This document shows, in pieces, positions 37,262-46,825 of a stretch of 64,000 bases of DNA (its first letter is position 1; each line of letters opens with the position of its first letter). A program made the translations under genes and the position numbers. Below the pieces are notes generated by a model. The model ran no database searches, was not told the DNA's origin, and was given only the letters and a program-made list of their open reading frames with translations. The stretch spans positions 1,984,001-2,048,000 of the forward strand of contig NZ_CP137338.1 in assembly GCF_044923475.1 (NCBI RefSeq), given 5' to 3'. This stretch comes from JAAURS01 sp044923475. GTDB lineage: Bacteria; Cyanobacteriota; Cyanobacteriia; Thermosynechococcales; Thermosynechococcaceae.

Positions 37262-38206
37262 ATGGATTCATCAGACAGCCTGATTCAATTAGATCGCCAT
37301 AGGTTTGTTCGTGGCAGCGAAACCCTAAACTTTGGCTCAAACCAGAGTTTAGAGCATCGCGTCGATCTTTCAGAAATAGAAATTACTCAAAGCCTTTGTA
37401 CAGAGGCATCTTCGAACCTTGAAAAGCATGTCGTTTTGGATAAACACCAAGAGTTTTATCTCCTGCAAGACCTCCAGACAGAGCTTTTTCAAATTTGGGC
37501 GCTGAAGGCCGAACTGCCCATTTTTAAGTCTACCAGCTGGCGCGCGGCCTATCGAGCTTGGTTAGATCTGCGCTCAAATCAAGGCCACAACGAGGGCAGC
37601 CAGAACCGAATCAGGACCGTTCGAGCCTCTCAATCGACCGTCGACCTGCACGATTGGGTCGATCGGCATCGAGACAACCCTCAGTTCGGGCAGCTCGTCT
37701 ATCGCCGCGATCGCACCGTTGAGGACTTTCTGCAATACGCGGTCCAGCTCTCGGAAGAGGTCGCCCTTCGATGGACGCCAGGCGATTCTGCTGGAATATT
37801 GACGTTAGAACTCATCAGTCGCCGCCAGCATCGCTTGGCAAAATGGGTAGAGCCACAACCGCAAACGGCGATCGCAGCGGCCTTGCATTGCGCCATCGAG
37901 ATGTTCCACCAACATTGGGCCTATAGCCCCTATCGCTTCAATAGCGAACACCTAGCCAGATTGGTGACAACAGGGCACTGCGGCTCTTTTCAAACCGACG
38001 ACCTTCTCGCGTCTTGGCGTCAAACCGCCTCGAACGACGGGCCTGAAATGGGACTCCCAGAGATTTTAGAATTTAACCTCGAAGCGGAATCTCTCTTCGC
38101 GGCAGCGATAGCGACGCACCAAAAGTCTTTCCAAGATGCATCGGATTTTTTACCCCCTAACCTGACGCACCAAAGCGCAAATCGATCGAAAAAAAGTGGA
38201 CTCTAG
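37262..38206 (+). CDS. Uncharacterised cyanobacterial-type protein
   Basis: 314 residues, family not recognised. It is soluble, helical and rich in Trp/Arg, with no signal peptide or membrane span. Blocks worth noting are SSTSWRAAYRAWLDL-type helix text around residue 95, VDLHDWVDRHRDNPQFG near 125 and HQHWAYSPYRFNSEHLARL near 215, with an acidic helical C-terminus. It has HIP1 sites and core-like composition. ATG 37262 has no clear ribosome binding site. It is alone, between divergent ligA and downstream upp. Confidence 0.7.
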   Translation: MDSSDSLIQLDRHRFVRGSETLNFGSNQSLEHRVDLSEIEITQSLCTEASSNLEKHVVLDKHQEFYLLQDLQTELFQIWALKAELPIFKSTSWRAAYRAWLDLRSNQGHNEGSQNRIRTVRASQSTVDLHDWVDRHRDNPQFGQLVYRRDRTVEDFLQYAVQLSEEVALRWTPGDSAGILTLELISRRQHRLAKWVEPQPQTAIAAALHCAIEMFHQHWAYSPYRFNSEHLARLVTTGHCGSFQTDDLLASWRQTASNDGPEMGLPEILEFNLEAESLFAAAIATHQKSFQDASDFLPPNLTHQSANRSKKSGL

Positions 38207-38227
38207 ATGTTTAGATCTAGAATCCAC
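38196..38227 (+). terminator. Hairpin overlapping the stop of the 314-residue gene
   Basis: 12-bp stem, GTGGACTCTAGA (38196-38207) with TCTAGAATCCAC (38216-38227), one mismatch, 8-nt loop. It includes the stop codon of the upstream gene. No T-run follows, so it could be a terminator or an mRNA 3'-end stabiliser. Confidence 0.5.
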
Positions 38228-38402
38228 CTGCCGATTCTTGTAGAGAGGAGAACACGATCTCTATAAAGCTCAGAATAACTTTATTGAAAAAGATTGTCAA
38301 TAAAATAAATTTAGCTCGCTTTCGATCGAACGAACTCCGGCGTAGGATAATGCAGAGGTTGCCACTAATGGCACCATTTCAACAGCAGTACCCGAGCAGC
38401 CT

Positions 38403-39056
38403 ATGGCCCTACAGTTGCGAATCTTCGTGCCACCCCATCCGCTTATCAAGCATTGGTTGGCGATCGCTCGCGATACACACACGCCCGGCGTGCTGTTTAG
38501 AACGGCGCTTAAAGAACTCGGCTATTGGCTGACCTACGAGGCCATGCGGGGCGACTGGATTCCGACAGAGGATACGATCGTCGAAACGCCTTTAGGGCCG
38601 ACACCTGCAACCCTAGTTTCCCCTACAATACCCATTGCACTAGTGCCAATTTTGCGGGCAGGGCTGACTCTGCTGGACGGAGCGCAGGCGGTAATGCCGA
38701 GGGCTTCTACCTATCATTTAGGGCTAGTCCGCAATGAAGAAACGTTGCAGCCATCTTGCTATCTTAATAAATTGCCAAAGGCTTTAGACCCCCAAACGCG
38801 AATTTTAATCTGCGAACCGATGCTCGCAACGGGCGGCTCCATCATGATGGCGATGGAAGAGCTGACGCGCCGCCAGGCAAATCCCAGCCTGATTCGCATC
38901 ATTTCCGTGGTTGCAGCTCCCCCAGCCCTCAAGCAATTGGCAGAGACTTACCCTACGCTTGAGATCTACACAGCCACTATTGACGAGATCGTGAACGAAG
39001 ACGGGTTTATCGTTCCGGGACTGGGAGATGCGGGCGATCGCGCTTTTGGCACTTGA
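38403..39056 (+). CDS. upp: Uracil phosphoribosyltransferase
   Basis: Pyrimidine salvage: uracil plus PRPP gives UMP. It is 217 residues. Diagnostic segments are HPLIKHWLAIARD, VPILRAGLTLLDG (flexible loop/active site), ICEPMLATGGS (the PRPP-binding loop), and near the C-terminus DEIVNEDGFIVPGLGDAGDRAFGT, the uracil-binding block. It is full length. It lies 196 bases after the 314-residue gene, with TAGGATAAT at about 38344-38352 as a possible -10 region. The start at ATG 38403 matches the family, although its ribosome binding site is weak. Confidence 0.95.
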   Translation: MALQLRIFVPPHPLIKHWLAIARDTHTPGVLFRTALKELGYWLTYEAMRGDWIPTEDTIVETPLGPTPATLVSPTIPIALVPILRAGLTLLDGAQAVMPRASTYHLGLVRNEETLQPSCYLNKLPKALDPQTRILICEPMLATGGSIMMAMEELTRRQANPSLIRIISVVAAPPALKQLAETYPTLEIYTATIDEIVNEDGFIVPGLGDAGDRAFGT

Positions 39057-39120
39057 TCGGGCAGAGCTTTGTCGCTCGAGTTATTTTTAAAATCTGAACT
39101 TCTAAAATCTAAAACTGAAG

Positions 39121-39552
39121 CTAATTTTCTGGCGCCCTAACCCGTACGTTCGCTCGGCGACCGATAGGGCGACGGATCCGATCTCCAGAAGGGCCGGAAA
39201 CCTTGGAGCGATCGATAGCCGTCAAATGCTGCCATTCGGAGGCAGGTGCAAGTGACGCACTCAGGCCGTCGTTCGAGTCTTGACAGACGAGCATCCACAT
39301 TTTTCCGTGGTCGGGACAGTGAAACGCCTCAATCCATCTGTTTTTATCCGCATTCTGATGCGGAGCAACAGCTTTCTTTTTGTCCGAGGTTGCACCTGCC
39401 TCGCGAGAGGAAGCCCATGAGTTCTGCTTGGGATCGCTTATTTTTACATCGAGGAGGTAGTGTTTGACACCTCCTAGCCGCCAGAGACGCTGGGTGCAAT
39501 GGGGACAGTAAAATCTTTGGACCTTATTGCGACTGCTTCTTTTCCCTGTCAT
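39121..39552 (-). CDS. Small zinc-ribbon-like protein
   Basis: 143 residues, not a named family that I can place. The pattern CPHCTQRLW near residue 16 and HCPDHGKMWMLVC near residue 83 gives a CxxC plus CxxH...C arrangement, likely a zinc ribbon. Between them lies a polar, Lys/Ser-rich linker, and the C-terminus is basic (RRPIGRRANVRVRAPEN), compatible with RNA or nucleic-acid contact. AGGAGGAACTTCAA precedes ATG 39552 on the minus strand, which supports a real gene. It is convergent with upp (gap 64 bases). Confidence 0.72.
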   Translation of the reverse strand: MTGKRSSRNKVQRFYCPHCTQRLWRLGGVKHYLLDVKISDPKQNSWASSREAGATSDKKKAVAPHQNADKNRWIEAFHCPDHGKMWMLVCQDSNDGLSASLAPASEWQHLTAIDRSKVSGPSGDRIRRPIGRRANVRVRAPEN

Positions 39553-40723
39553 TTGAAGTTCCTCCTTAATAGAGAACTAGACGGTCAACTATACGGCCAA
39601 TAGCACAAAACCATTTCTTCAAAGAACTAGATATTGAAGGTTGTCAGCTAAGGTAATTCTAAAGTAGTACCCCTGAAATAGTTTTGAATGGTGCCTTTCA
39701 GCTTAAAGCCGTATGGGAAATATCAAAAAAACATACAAGAATTCATCTAGCCAGTTACTCCAGATCTTTCGAAAGGCCCTTGGGCAGAGCCTTAAGATAA
39801 ATTTCTTCGCGGGTCCAAGACTGTTTTAGTCTCTTAGGACAGCGATGGCGGGAATTTACATTCAAGCAATACTTTGGTATTAGTTTATACAAAACTTGCA
39901 TAATAAATGGAGTGTAGATTGCGAGCGCGAACTGCAAGCAGTGTTTGGGTTCGGTTCCTCAGTCGATATCTAATCGATATTTATGGATTTAAACCTCAGG
40001 GGGCCCCAGCTCGAAAGCAAATAGAACTCCCCAACCTCACCATACATAGAACATTATATTTTCAAGGTATGGAAAAATTCAGTTTTCTGAAGCTAGCTTG
40101 GGAAGGTTGGTGTTTGTAAGAATAGAGAACTCAAAATTTCTAAATTTGCCATTTGCACCTAAGCAGGTGTAGGGTGAGGCAAAGAGACCTTTATTCCTTT
40201 TGGTAGATATAAATATCTTCATTCTTTTGGTGCAAACGCCCTAAGGATTGAGTTTGCATGCATTAAGAGGCTTAAGCTCGGTGCGGTGCAGCATAGAATT
40301 GAAGTCAGTCGAAAAATTGCTTCTAATATAAGACTAAGTTACAGAACTGTGATCCAAATTACATACTTTAAAGATGGACTCCTCTATATTGGCCTAAGGT
40401 AAACCTTGAAACTTTCTTTAAAGTTCTCTGTTCGAGCTTTGCGTTCCTTTCTACGATCTACATCATTGTTCTTGCTAGGTCAACTTTTTAATGTACGGAA
40501 GGCTTGCGTCTAGAGCTTGATACAAGGCCGTCAATTTAAAATTTTGAACTCAGAAGACGCCAGAGAGTGCACTGAGACAGATTTTGAAGAAGCTCCCGGA
40601 AAGCCGGAAAGATCGATTCAATCCTTCGATATATAGTATGCCTGGAATTTTTCTGAGCTTATTTTGAATAAGAAGGGGTTTGTTACCTATGGCGAACTGG
40701 TCTTTGATAGATTTCTACTAATT

Positions 40724-40765
40724 TCAGCTTCAATCGCCGCTTCCTGCTGCTGCGTTTGAAGCTGA
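40724..40765. promoter_or_regulatory. Perfect 10-bp stem-loop
   Basis: TCAGCTTCAA (40724-40733) and TTGAAGCTGA (40756-40765) with a 22-nt loop. It stands alone inside the non-coding stretch and could be part of a small RNA. No T-run follows directly. Confidence 0.4.
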
Positions 40766-41401
40766 GAGATGCTTGAAGAAGCAGTCTCTGAGACCATTAG
40801 GGGGGTTAATACTGCATTAAGCCGGGTTACTGGAGAAGTGTCTTCGGTATTGAGTGCATGTATTTATTTGTCGGGTTTTGCTTTTTCAGAATTAGCTAGC
40901 TCGAATTGTCATCGTACTGTTTATATTTTCTGCTCTCCAAATGGTAGAGTCGTATTCTCCTACTCAATTTTTTTACTATGAGGAAAATCAACTTACCACC
41001 TATAAAAAGATATATGGAGGACTTTATAATGGTGAACCGTTTTAGGCACGAAAAACATCCAACCTTTCTCGCCTGTTGCATTAAAAACTAGTATATTAAT
41101 GGCAGCGATCGACGAGCGCATCACCAACCTATTCGCGATCGTCGATAAATATAGATCGAGATAGATCGAGCAACTCGAAAGAATTTTATAGCTCAAAGCT
41201 ATGGCTTCTATAAGAAGTATTACTAGTTGTTATCGCAACCCATTCAAAAAATTTTTAAGCTGTTAGCGTGTTTCCCCTTACTGTCGCCATTCTCAAGCGA
41301 TCTAGCCCTTCCGATAACCAAGGTTTTGGATTCTTGATACCTATCGCAGAGATCGAGCGATTTTAAAAGATCGGCCATTGAGTCAATCTTAAGCCGATCG
41401 A

Positions 41402-41438
41402 AAAGCACCGCCCAGCCGGCAAGCGAGAACGGTGCTTT
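41402..41438 (+). promoter_or_regulatory. Hairpin directly upstream of a strong ribosome binding site
   Basis: AAAGCACCG (41402-41410) pairs perfectly with CGGTGCTTT (41430-41438), with a 19-nt GC-rich loop. AAAGGAGG follows at 41450-41456, then an ATG at 41469. The arrangement looks like a terminator or translational leader preceding a small gene. Confidence 0.45.
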
Positions 41439-41467
41439 AATCCCCCAGAAAGGAGGCTGCCACGATT

Positions 41468-41752
41468 ATGGCATTATTTATTGGATTTCCATACGTTCTA
41501 AGCTTTGTTAATAATTTTTCCTCTAAGTGGTTAGAGCGTTTTACTATAGCGCCCGCCGCTGCATGGCAGCAGCAAAGAGAACGCTTGAAAGAACCGCTCG
41601 CATGCCTTCCGCCAATCTCTTTTAAGGATTCGGCAAAAGATCGGCGTGGCATAGCCGATAGGCACAGCCTGCGCAAGCGAGTGCGGGTTTGGCTGGCTAG
41701 GGCTGTAGATAGTGAAATGAGCTGCCTAATCCCTGATTCGATCGGGGTTTAG
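41468..41752 (+). CDS. Possible small protein, 94 residues
   Basis: The frame begins at an ATG shortly after AAAGGAGG, a better ribosome binding site than most genes in this window. The product has a hydrophobic start (ALFIGFPYVLSFV) followed by a basic, polar region. I recognise no family, and an overlapping minus-strand frame of similar length exists. The strong ribosome binding site and upstream hairpin are the only support. It ends 133 bases before the first PKS gene and could be a leader ORF. Confidence 0.3.
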   Translation: MALFIGFPYVLSFVNNFSSKWLERFTIAPAAAWQQQRERLKEPLACLPPISFKDSAKDRRGIADRHSLRKRVRVWLARAVDSEMSCLIPDSIGV

Positions 41753-41900
41753 CTAATTTTAGGCAGCAGAGGTACCGCTCTATCTGCCGATAGGGGCCGA
41801 TAGTGTCAATGTCGCCACAAAAAATTGCAGAGTTGAAGCCCATGCGTTCGCAAGAACTTGGGGCCAGGGTTCGCTCATCGAAGCGATGAGGATCAAACTT

Positions 41901-44900
41901 ATGTCTTCTACTCGTATTCTGTCCGAGTTGAAATGCTTGAAGTCTCAGATAGGCAAGTGCGAAGAGACCGTAATCGAGTTAATACAGGCGAAGAAAACCA
42001 TGACTCCCGAATCGATTTATTCCGGTCAGGTTAACCGACAATTGAAACAAACGCCCATTGCCATTGTCGGCATGGCTTCTCTATTTCCGCAAGCCGACAA
42101 CTTGCAGGAGTACTGGGAAAATATCCTGCATGAGGTCGATTGCATTGCTGAAGTGCCTCCCTCGCGCTGGAATGCGGAAGATTACTACGATCCAGACCCC
42201 AACGCTCCAGACAAGACTTACAGTAAGCGCGGCGGTTTTATTCGCGAGCTCGACTTCAACCCTATGGAATTCGGGTTGCCGCCCAATTTGCTGGAAGTTA
42301 CCGACATTTCCCAGTTGCTGTCGTTAGTGGTGGCCAAGCAGGCATTGGAAGATTCGGGATACGGCGAGTCGAGCAATTTTAACCGCGAGCAAGCGGGAAT
42401 TATTTTAGGCGTGACTGCCGGTCGTCAGTTGGCGACGCCCTTATCCACTCGACTGCAATATCCGATTTGGGAAAGGGTCCTCAAGCAGAGCGGGTTGTCC
42501 GAATCGGAAACGCAAGCCGTTATCGAAAAAATTAAGCTGGCTTACGTGGAGTGGAACGAGAATGCCTTTCCGGGACTGCTCGGAAATATCGTGGCCGGAC
42601 GCATTGCGAATCGGTTGGATCTCGGTGGGATGAACTGTACGGTCGATGCTGCTTGCGCCAGTTCTCTGGCGGCGTTCAAAATGGCCATTAGCGAATTGAC
42701 GGACTATCGCGCCAATTTAATGCTGACGGGCGGGGTGGATACGGATAATAGTATTTTGACTTACCTCTGCTTTAGTAAAACGCCCGCGCTCTCGAGAACT
42801 CAGCAATCTAGACCCTTCGACGCGCAGTCAGACGGCATTTTGCTGGGAGAAGGCATCGGGATGGTCGCGCTGAAGCGCTTGGAGGATGCCGAACGAGATG
42901 GCGATCGCATTTATGCCGTCATTAAGGGTATTGGCACCTCTAGCGACGGACGCTTTAAGAGCATCTACGCACCCCGCGTGGAGGGTCAGGTGAAGGCGTT
43001 GGAGCGGGCCTACCAGGATGCGGGATTCGAGCCGGCGAGTATGGGTTTAATCGAGGCCCACGGCACGGGAACCGTTGCCGGAGATCTGACGGAATTTGAA
43101 GCGCTGAAGCAGTTTTTTAGCGATCGCCAGTCGGCCAAACAGTCCATTGCCTTGGGGAGTATCAAATCCCAGATCGGGCACACCAAGGCGGCAGCGGGTG
43201 CTGCCAGCGTTATTAAAGTCGCGTTGGCCCTGCACCACAAAATCCTACCGCCTACGATCAATATCGAAGCGCCCAATCCGAAGTTAGATCTCGATCGATC
43301 GCCGTTTTATTTGAATACGAAGGCGAGACCTTGGATTCGTTCGCCGGAGCAGGGACCGCGACGGGCTGGCGTCAGTTCCTTTGGGTTTGGCGGCACGAAT
43401 TTTCACATGCTGCTGGAGGAGCATGGGGGCGATCGCAACCGCAACCGTCCGGCGCTATCCGCACAGCCCTATCGCCTTCACCGGAGACCTGCATCGGTCG
43501 TGCTGTGCGCCTCCACCCCCGCTCGACTGTTGGCCGAATGTAAGGCTGCGTTGGAACAATTCCAATTAGAGACGGGCAAGACTGCTTATTCGGCCTTTGT
43601 GGAAGCGTGCCAATCGGCTGAGATTCCCGAAGCCAGCGCCCGACTGGGATTTATTGCCGAGTCCCTAGAGGAAGCCTGCCACAAACTGGCGATCGCGATC
43701 GATTGGCTGGAGAAGCAGCCGGATGTATCGGCGTGGGAGCACCCAAAGGGAATTTACTTCTGGGAAACGGGCTTGAACCTCAAGGGAAAAGTAGTGGCGC
43801 TGTTTTCCGGACAAGGTTCCCAGTACCTCAATATGGGGCGGGAGCTGGCCATGAACTTTCCTGAGATACAGCAAACCTATAGCGCCCTAGATCGCCTGTA
43901 TCTCCAGCAGGGCGAAACGCCCATCTCTGAGGTCGCGTTTCCACCCCCCGTCTTTACGGAAGAGGCCCGCATGCCTCAAGTCGAACGGTTGCGCCGCACC
44001 GAGTACGCTCAGCCTGCCATTGGTGCCTTGAGTGCCGGGTTGTTCAAAATTCTAGAGCGGGCTGGATTCAAACCCGACTTTGTGGCGGGTCATAGTTTTG
44101 GCGAGTTGACCGCGCTTTGGGCGGCAAAGGTGCTCAGCGATGAGGATTACTTTGCCTTAGTGCGGGCGAGGGGGCAAGCGATGGCGACGCCGCCCGCAAC
44201 TGATGCCGATGCGGGGGCCATGATGGCTGTCAAAATGGCGTCGAGTCAAGTGGAAGCGATCGTCCGAGATTTGCCGCAGGTGGCGATCGCCAATTTGAAT
44301 TCACCGCAGCAGGTGGTCTTGGCGGGAACCCGCTCGGCCATCGAAACGCTCCAGCAGCAATTACAACGCCAAGACAAAATGGCGACCCTCCTTCCGGTGG
44401 CGGCTGCCTTCCATACGCCGCTGGTCGCCTACGCTCAAAAACCCTTCGCTAAGGCTATCGAGGCGGTTCGGTTCGGGCCGCCCCAACTGCCGGTGTATAC
44501 CAATGCGACGGGGCAGCGCTATCCAGACGATCCGACTGCGATTCAGAAAATTCTCAAGGATCATTTGTTGAATCGGGTGCAGTTTCAGCGGGAGATCGAA
44601 ACCATTTATGCCGAGGGTGGCTACTGTTTTATCGAGTTCGGCCCCAAGGCGACCCTGACCCATCTGGTCAAAGAAATTTTAGGCGACTCTCCCCATATTG
44701 CAGTGGCGCTCAATGCCAGCTCGCAGCACGATAGCGATCGCCAGTTGCGCGAAGCGGTTTTGCAATTGCGGGTTGCGGGTTTGACCCTCGGCAGTATCGA
44801 TCCTTATGCGCTGGCACCGTCGCCGACAGCCGTTGCTAAACCCAACAAGGCGTTGAACGTGCGCTTGAGCGCGAGCAACTACGTCAGCGAGAAAGCCAAA

Positions 44901-46769
44901 CTGGCTTTCGAGAAAGCGTTGCAAAACGGACGACCCGTGAAGGCAGCCAACTCCGCAGAAGCAGCGCGGCCTTCCGCGCCCGCGCCAACCGCTTCTAAAC
45001 CGGAACCTGCCGTGGTAGCGCGGTCGATTGCAGATCGAGCGCCACCAGCCTCTCGTCCGACGAACGGCTTTCCCCCCCCTGCTGTGTCTCCCTCCCATCA
45101 GCCCCCCCCTGAAATGGAATCGCAGATTATGGCTCACTCCTCTTTAGACGGTTCTCGCCTGTTTCAGCACTTAGACGACAGTCTGGCCCAGCTGCGCCAG
45201 CATCAGAGCGAAACGTTGCAGGTCCACGCCCAGTACCTCAACCACCAGATGGAATATGCCAAACTTTTCTGGAGCTTGGCCCAGCAGCAAGGCACGCTCT
45301 ATGCCAATTTTGCCAAAGGGGGCGGTCGCGAGATCGACGCCGCGCAGTTGACGGTGTTGCAGAGTTTGGATCGCAATCTGACGCATTTCCACGAGCATCA
45401 GACCCAAACGCTGGAACTGCACGGGCGATCGCTGGATCGCCAAACTGAGTACGCTCGCAGTCTCTTTCATCTGGCAGAGTTCCAATATCGGGCGCTCCTG
45501 GGGAATAGCTCGGCACACCCGCCGACGGAACCCTTGGAGGATGGGCTTCCCGTGGCCTTGCCCTCAACGCCACCAGAATCTCTCCTCGTGCCGCCAACCC
45601 CGGAACGCCCTGCTGCTCCAACTGTCAATACATTCGAAACAGTCGGATCGGGGGCATTCCCGCTGGAACCTTCTCGTAACGGCAAATCGCACGATGGCAG
45701 CGAGTCATACAACGATTCAAACAATGGTGCAAACAATGGTGCAAACAATGGTGCAAACAATGGCGCGGCGATGCCAGCCCTCGCTCGACAGGAGAGTCCC
45801 GCACCAGCGCTCGAACTCGACCCACCCCAGCCCGCTGCTGCAACGTCCAGTCCCGCACCAGCGCTGGCAGTCGATGTCGCCGAGTTCGAATCCGTCCTGC
45901 TGGCGATCGTGAGCGAGAAGACGGGATATCCGAGCGAGATGCTGGAACTCGAGATGGACTTGGAAGCGGATTTGGGTATCGATTCGATCAAACGCGTCGA
46001 AATCCTGGGCGCTTTGCAGGAACGCTTCCCCAGTTCGGTCCAGCCGAATTTAGAGGACTTGGCAGAACTCCGCACCCTCGCGCAAATTGCGGCTTATATG
46101 GCGCAACTGTCAGCGGGACGCTCGCAGCCGGAGGGTAGCCCCATTCGGCAGGAGCAGGAGACCCGCGAACCTGAGAATCTAGAGCCTCCCGCACTCGATC
46201 CGCTCGAGAATGGCAACGGGAATGGATCTCGTCCAAGCTATGCCGTAACGGCACCGCCAGAATCGCGGAATGGGTCGCACCGCGAAACGGCTACCGCCAC
46301 TGCGATCGCGCCCCATCTCGACACAGCCGTGTCGCTGCCGGAGTTGGACTTGGCCCATCCTTTAGCGCTCCATTCGCCCTCAAATTCCACCCCAACCGTT
46401 GCGGATCTCGATACCGATCTCGATACCGACATCGACGTCAAAGCCTTGGCTCAGAGCTTGCTGGCGATCGTGAGCGAGAAGACGGGCTATCCGGTCGAGA
46501 TGCTGGAACTCGAGATGGATATGGAGGCCGATTTGGGCATCGATTCGATCAAGCGCGTTGAAATTCTGGGCGCCGTGCAAGAGCGATTTCCTAACCTCCC
46601 CCAGCCCAATCTGGAAGACTTGGCCGAATTGCGCACCCTCGGACAAATTGTGGATTTCCTCGGCGATCGCACCGCGGAAAAAAAAACGACTATCTCGGAC
46701 CTGAACATTCCAGATCTGACTCTCCCAGATCTGACTCTCCCAGAACCGATTGCCAGTCTCCCGAGCTAG
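41901..46769 (+). CDS. PfaA/HglE-like polyketide synthase, KS-AT-ACP-ACP
   Basis: Iterative type I PKS of the PUFA-synthase/heterocyst-glycolipid-synthase type. Numbered from an upstream ATG at 41886, the KS covers about 55-500 with Cys257 (DAACASS), His in EAHGTGT and GSIKSQIGHTKAA. The AT covers about 635-960 with VALFSGQGSQ and Ser737 in GHSFGE. After it is a duplicated helical linker (about 1092-1205), a Pro/Ser/Thr-rich stretch with NNGA repeats, and two ACPs with LGIDSIKR (Ser1367 and Ser1554), the PUFA-synthase-type tandem ACP. GAGGATCAAACTT favours ATG 41901 over ATG 41886. PfaA proteins continue into a ketoreductase; here the frame stops at 46767-46769 and the ketoreductase follows in another frame. 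It is the first gene of the biosynthetic locus. Confidence 0.92.
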   Translation: MSSTRILSELKCLKSQIGKCEETVIELIQAKKTMTPESIYSGQVNRQLKQTPIAIVGMASLFPQADNLQEYWENILHEVDCIAEVPPSRWNAEDYYDPDPNAPDKTYSKRGGFIRELDFNPMEFGLPPNLLEVTDISQLLSLVVAKQALEDSGYGESSNFNREQAGIILGVTAGRQLATPLSTRLQYPIWERVLKQSGLSESETQAVIEKIKLAYVEWNENAFPGLLGNIVAGRIANRLDLGGMNCTVDAACASSLAAFKMAISELTDYRANLMLTGGVDTDNSILTYLCFSKTPALSRTQQSRPFDAQSDGILLGEGIGMVALKRLEDAERDGDRIYAVIKGIGTSSDGRFKSIYAPRVEGQVKALERAYQDAGFEPASMGLIEAHGTGTVAGDLTEFEALKQFFSDRQSAKQSIALGSIKSQIGHTKAAAGAASVIKVALALHHKILPPTINIEAPNPKLDLDRSPFYLNTKARPWIRSPEQGPRRAGVSSFGFGGTNFHMLLEEHGGDRNRNRPALSAQPYRLHRRPASVVLCASTPARLLAECKAALEQFQLETGKTAYSAFVEACQSAEIPEASARLGFIAESLEEACHKLAIAIDWLEKQPDVSAWEHPKGIYFWETGLNLKGKVVALFSGQGSQYLNMGRELAMNFPEIQQTYSALDRLYLQQGETPISEVAFPPPVFTEEARMPQVERLRRTEYAQPAIGALSAGLFKILERAGFKPDFVAGHSFGELTALWAAKVLSDEDYFALVRARGQAMATPPATDADAGAMMAVKMASSQVEAIVRDLPQVAIANLNSPQQVVLAGTRSAIETLQQQLQRQDKMATLLPVAAAFHTPLVAYAQKPFAKAIEAVRFGPPQLPVYTNATGQRYPDDPTAIQKILKDHLLNRVQFQREIETIYAEGGYCFIEFGPKATLTHLVKEILGDSPHIAVALNASSQHDSDRQLREAVLQLRVAGLTLGSIDPYALAPSPTAVAKPNKALNVRLSASNYVSEKAKLAFEKALQNGRPVKAANSAEAARPSAPAPTASKPEPAVVARSIADRAPPASRPTNGFPPPAVSPSHQPPPEMESQIMAHSSLDGSRLFQHLDDSLAQLRQHQSETLQVHAQYLNHQMEYAKLFWSLAQQQGTLYANFAKGGGREIDAAQLTVLQSLDRNLTHFHEHQTQTLELHGRSLDRQTEYARSLFHLAEFQYRALLGNSSAHPPTEPLEDGLPVALPSTPPESLLVPPTPERPAAPTVNTFETVGSGAFPLEPSRNGKSHDGSESYNDSNNGANNGANNGANNGAAMPALARQESPAPALELDPPQPAAATSSPAPALAVDVAEFESVLLAIVSEKTGYPSEMLELEMDLEADLGIDSIKRVEILGALQERFPSSVQPNLEDLAELRTLAQIAAYMAQLSAGRSQPEGSPIRQEQETREPENLEPPALDPLENGNGNGSRPSYAVTAPPESRNGSHRETATATAIAPHLDTAVSLPELDLAHPLALHSPSNSTPTVADLDTDLDTDIDVKALAQSLLAIVSEKTGYPVEMLELEMDMEADLGIDSIKRVEILGAVQERFPNLPQPNLEDLAELRTLGQIVDFLGDRTAEKKTTISDLNIPDLTLPDLTLPEPIASLPS
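45719..45766 (+). repeat. Four in-frame 12-bp tandem repeats (NNGA)
   Basis: AAACAATGGTGC occurs three times exactly and once with one change, encoding the repeated tetrapeptide NNGA in the linker before the first ACP. The 12-bp unit keeps the frame, so copy number can vary without breaking the gene. Confidence 0.9.
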
Positions 46770-46825
46770 TTCCTTCCATTCGGCGGGGTGTCGTCCGGCT
46801 GAGACCTCTCCCCGCACCGGACTGG
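46678..46825 (+). other. Probable frameshift or recoding region between PKS and ketoreductase
   Basis: A run of nine A lies at 46678-46686 and a perfect 15-bp tandem repeat at 46711-46740. The PKS frame ends at TAG 46767-46769. The next ketoreductase half lies in a different frame that is open from before 46745. It reads ELVPSIRRGVVRLRPLPAP through 46763-46819, the kind of text that precedes this domain in PfaA. No ATG or GTG starts that frame; the first usual start is TTG 46826, inside this text. So either a single-base change, slippage on the A-run, or a non-standard start joins the two. Confidence 0.6.

Larger units (their letters stand above)
39553..41885. other. 2.3-kb stretch without a convincing gene
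   Basis: No open frame here has the length, composition or motifs of a known protein, and HIP1 sites are almost absent. Structures seen are a small CACCT/AGGTG hairpin (40156-40169), a perfect 10-bp stem at 40724-40765, and a 9-bp stem at 41402-41438 before a strong ribosome binding site. Only one short frame (41468-41752) is a candidate gene. It may hold decayed genes, small RNAs or the control region of the biosynthetic locus that begins at 41886. I see no tRNA, insertion-sequence ends or CRISPR. Confidence 0.5.

Noticed and set aside
39755..39937. 60-residue minus-strand frame in the gene-poor stretch
   Set aside because: No ribosome binding site or recognisable family; it is not better than chance in AT-rich DNA.
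45467..46075. 202-residue minus-strand frame
   Set aside because: It lies opposite the ACP region; its Ser/Ala-rich text mirrors the ACP and linker codons and is a shadow.
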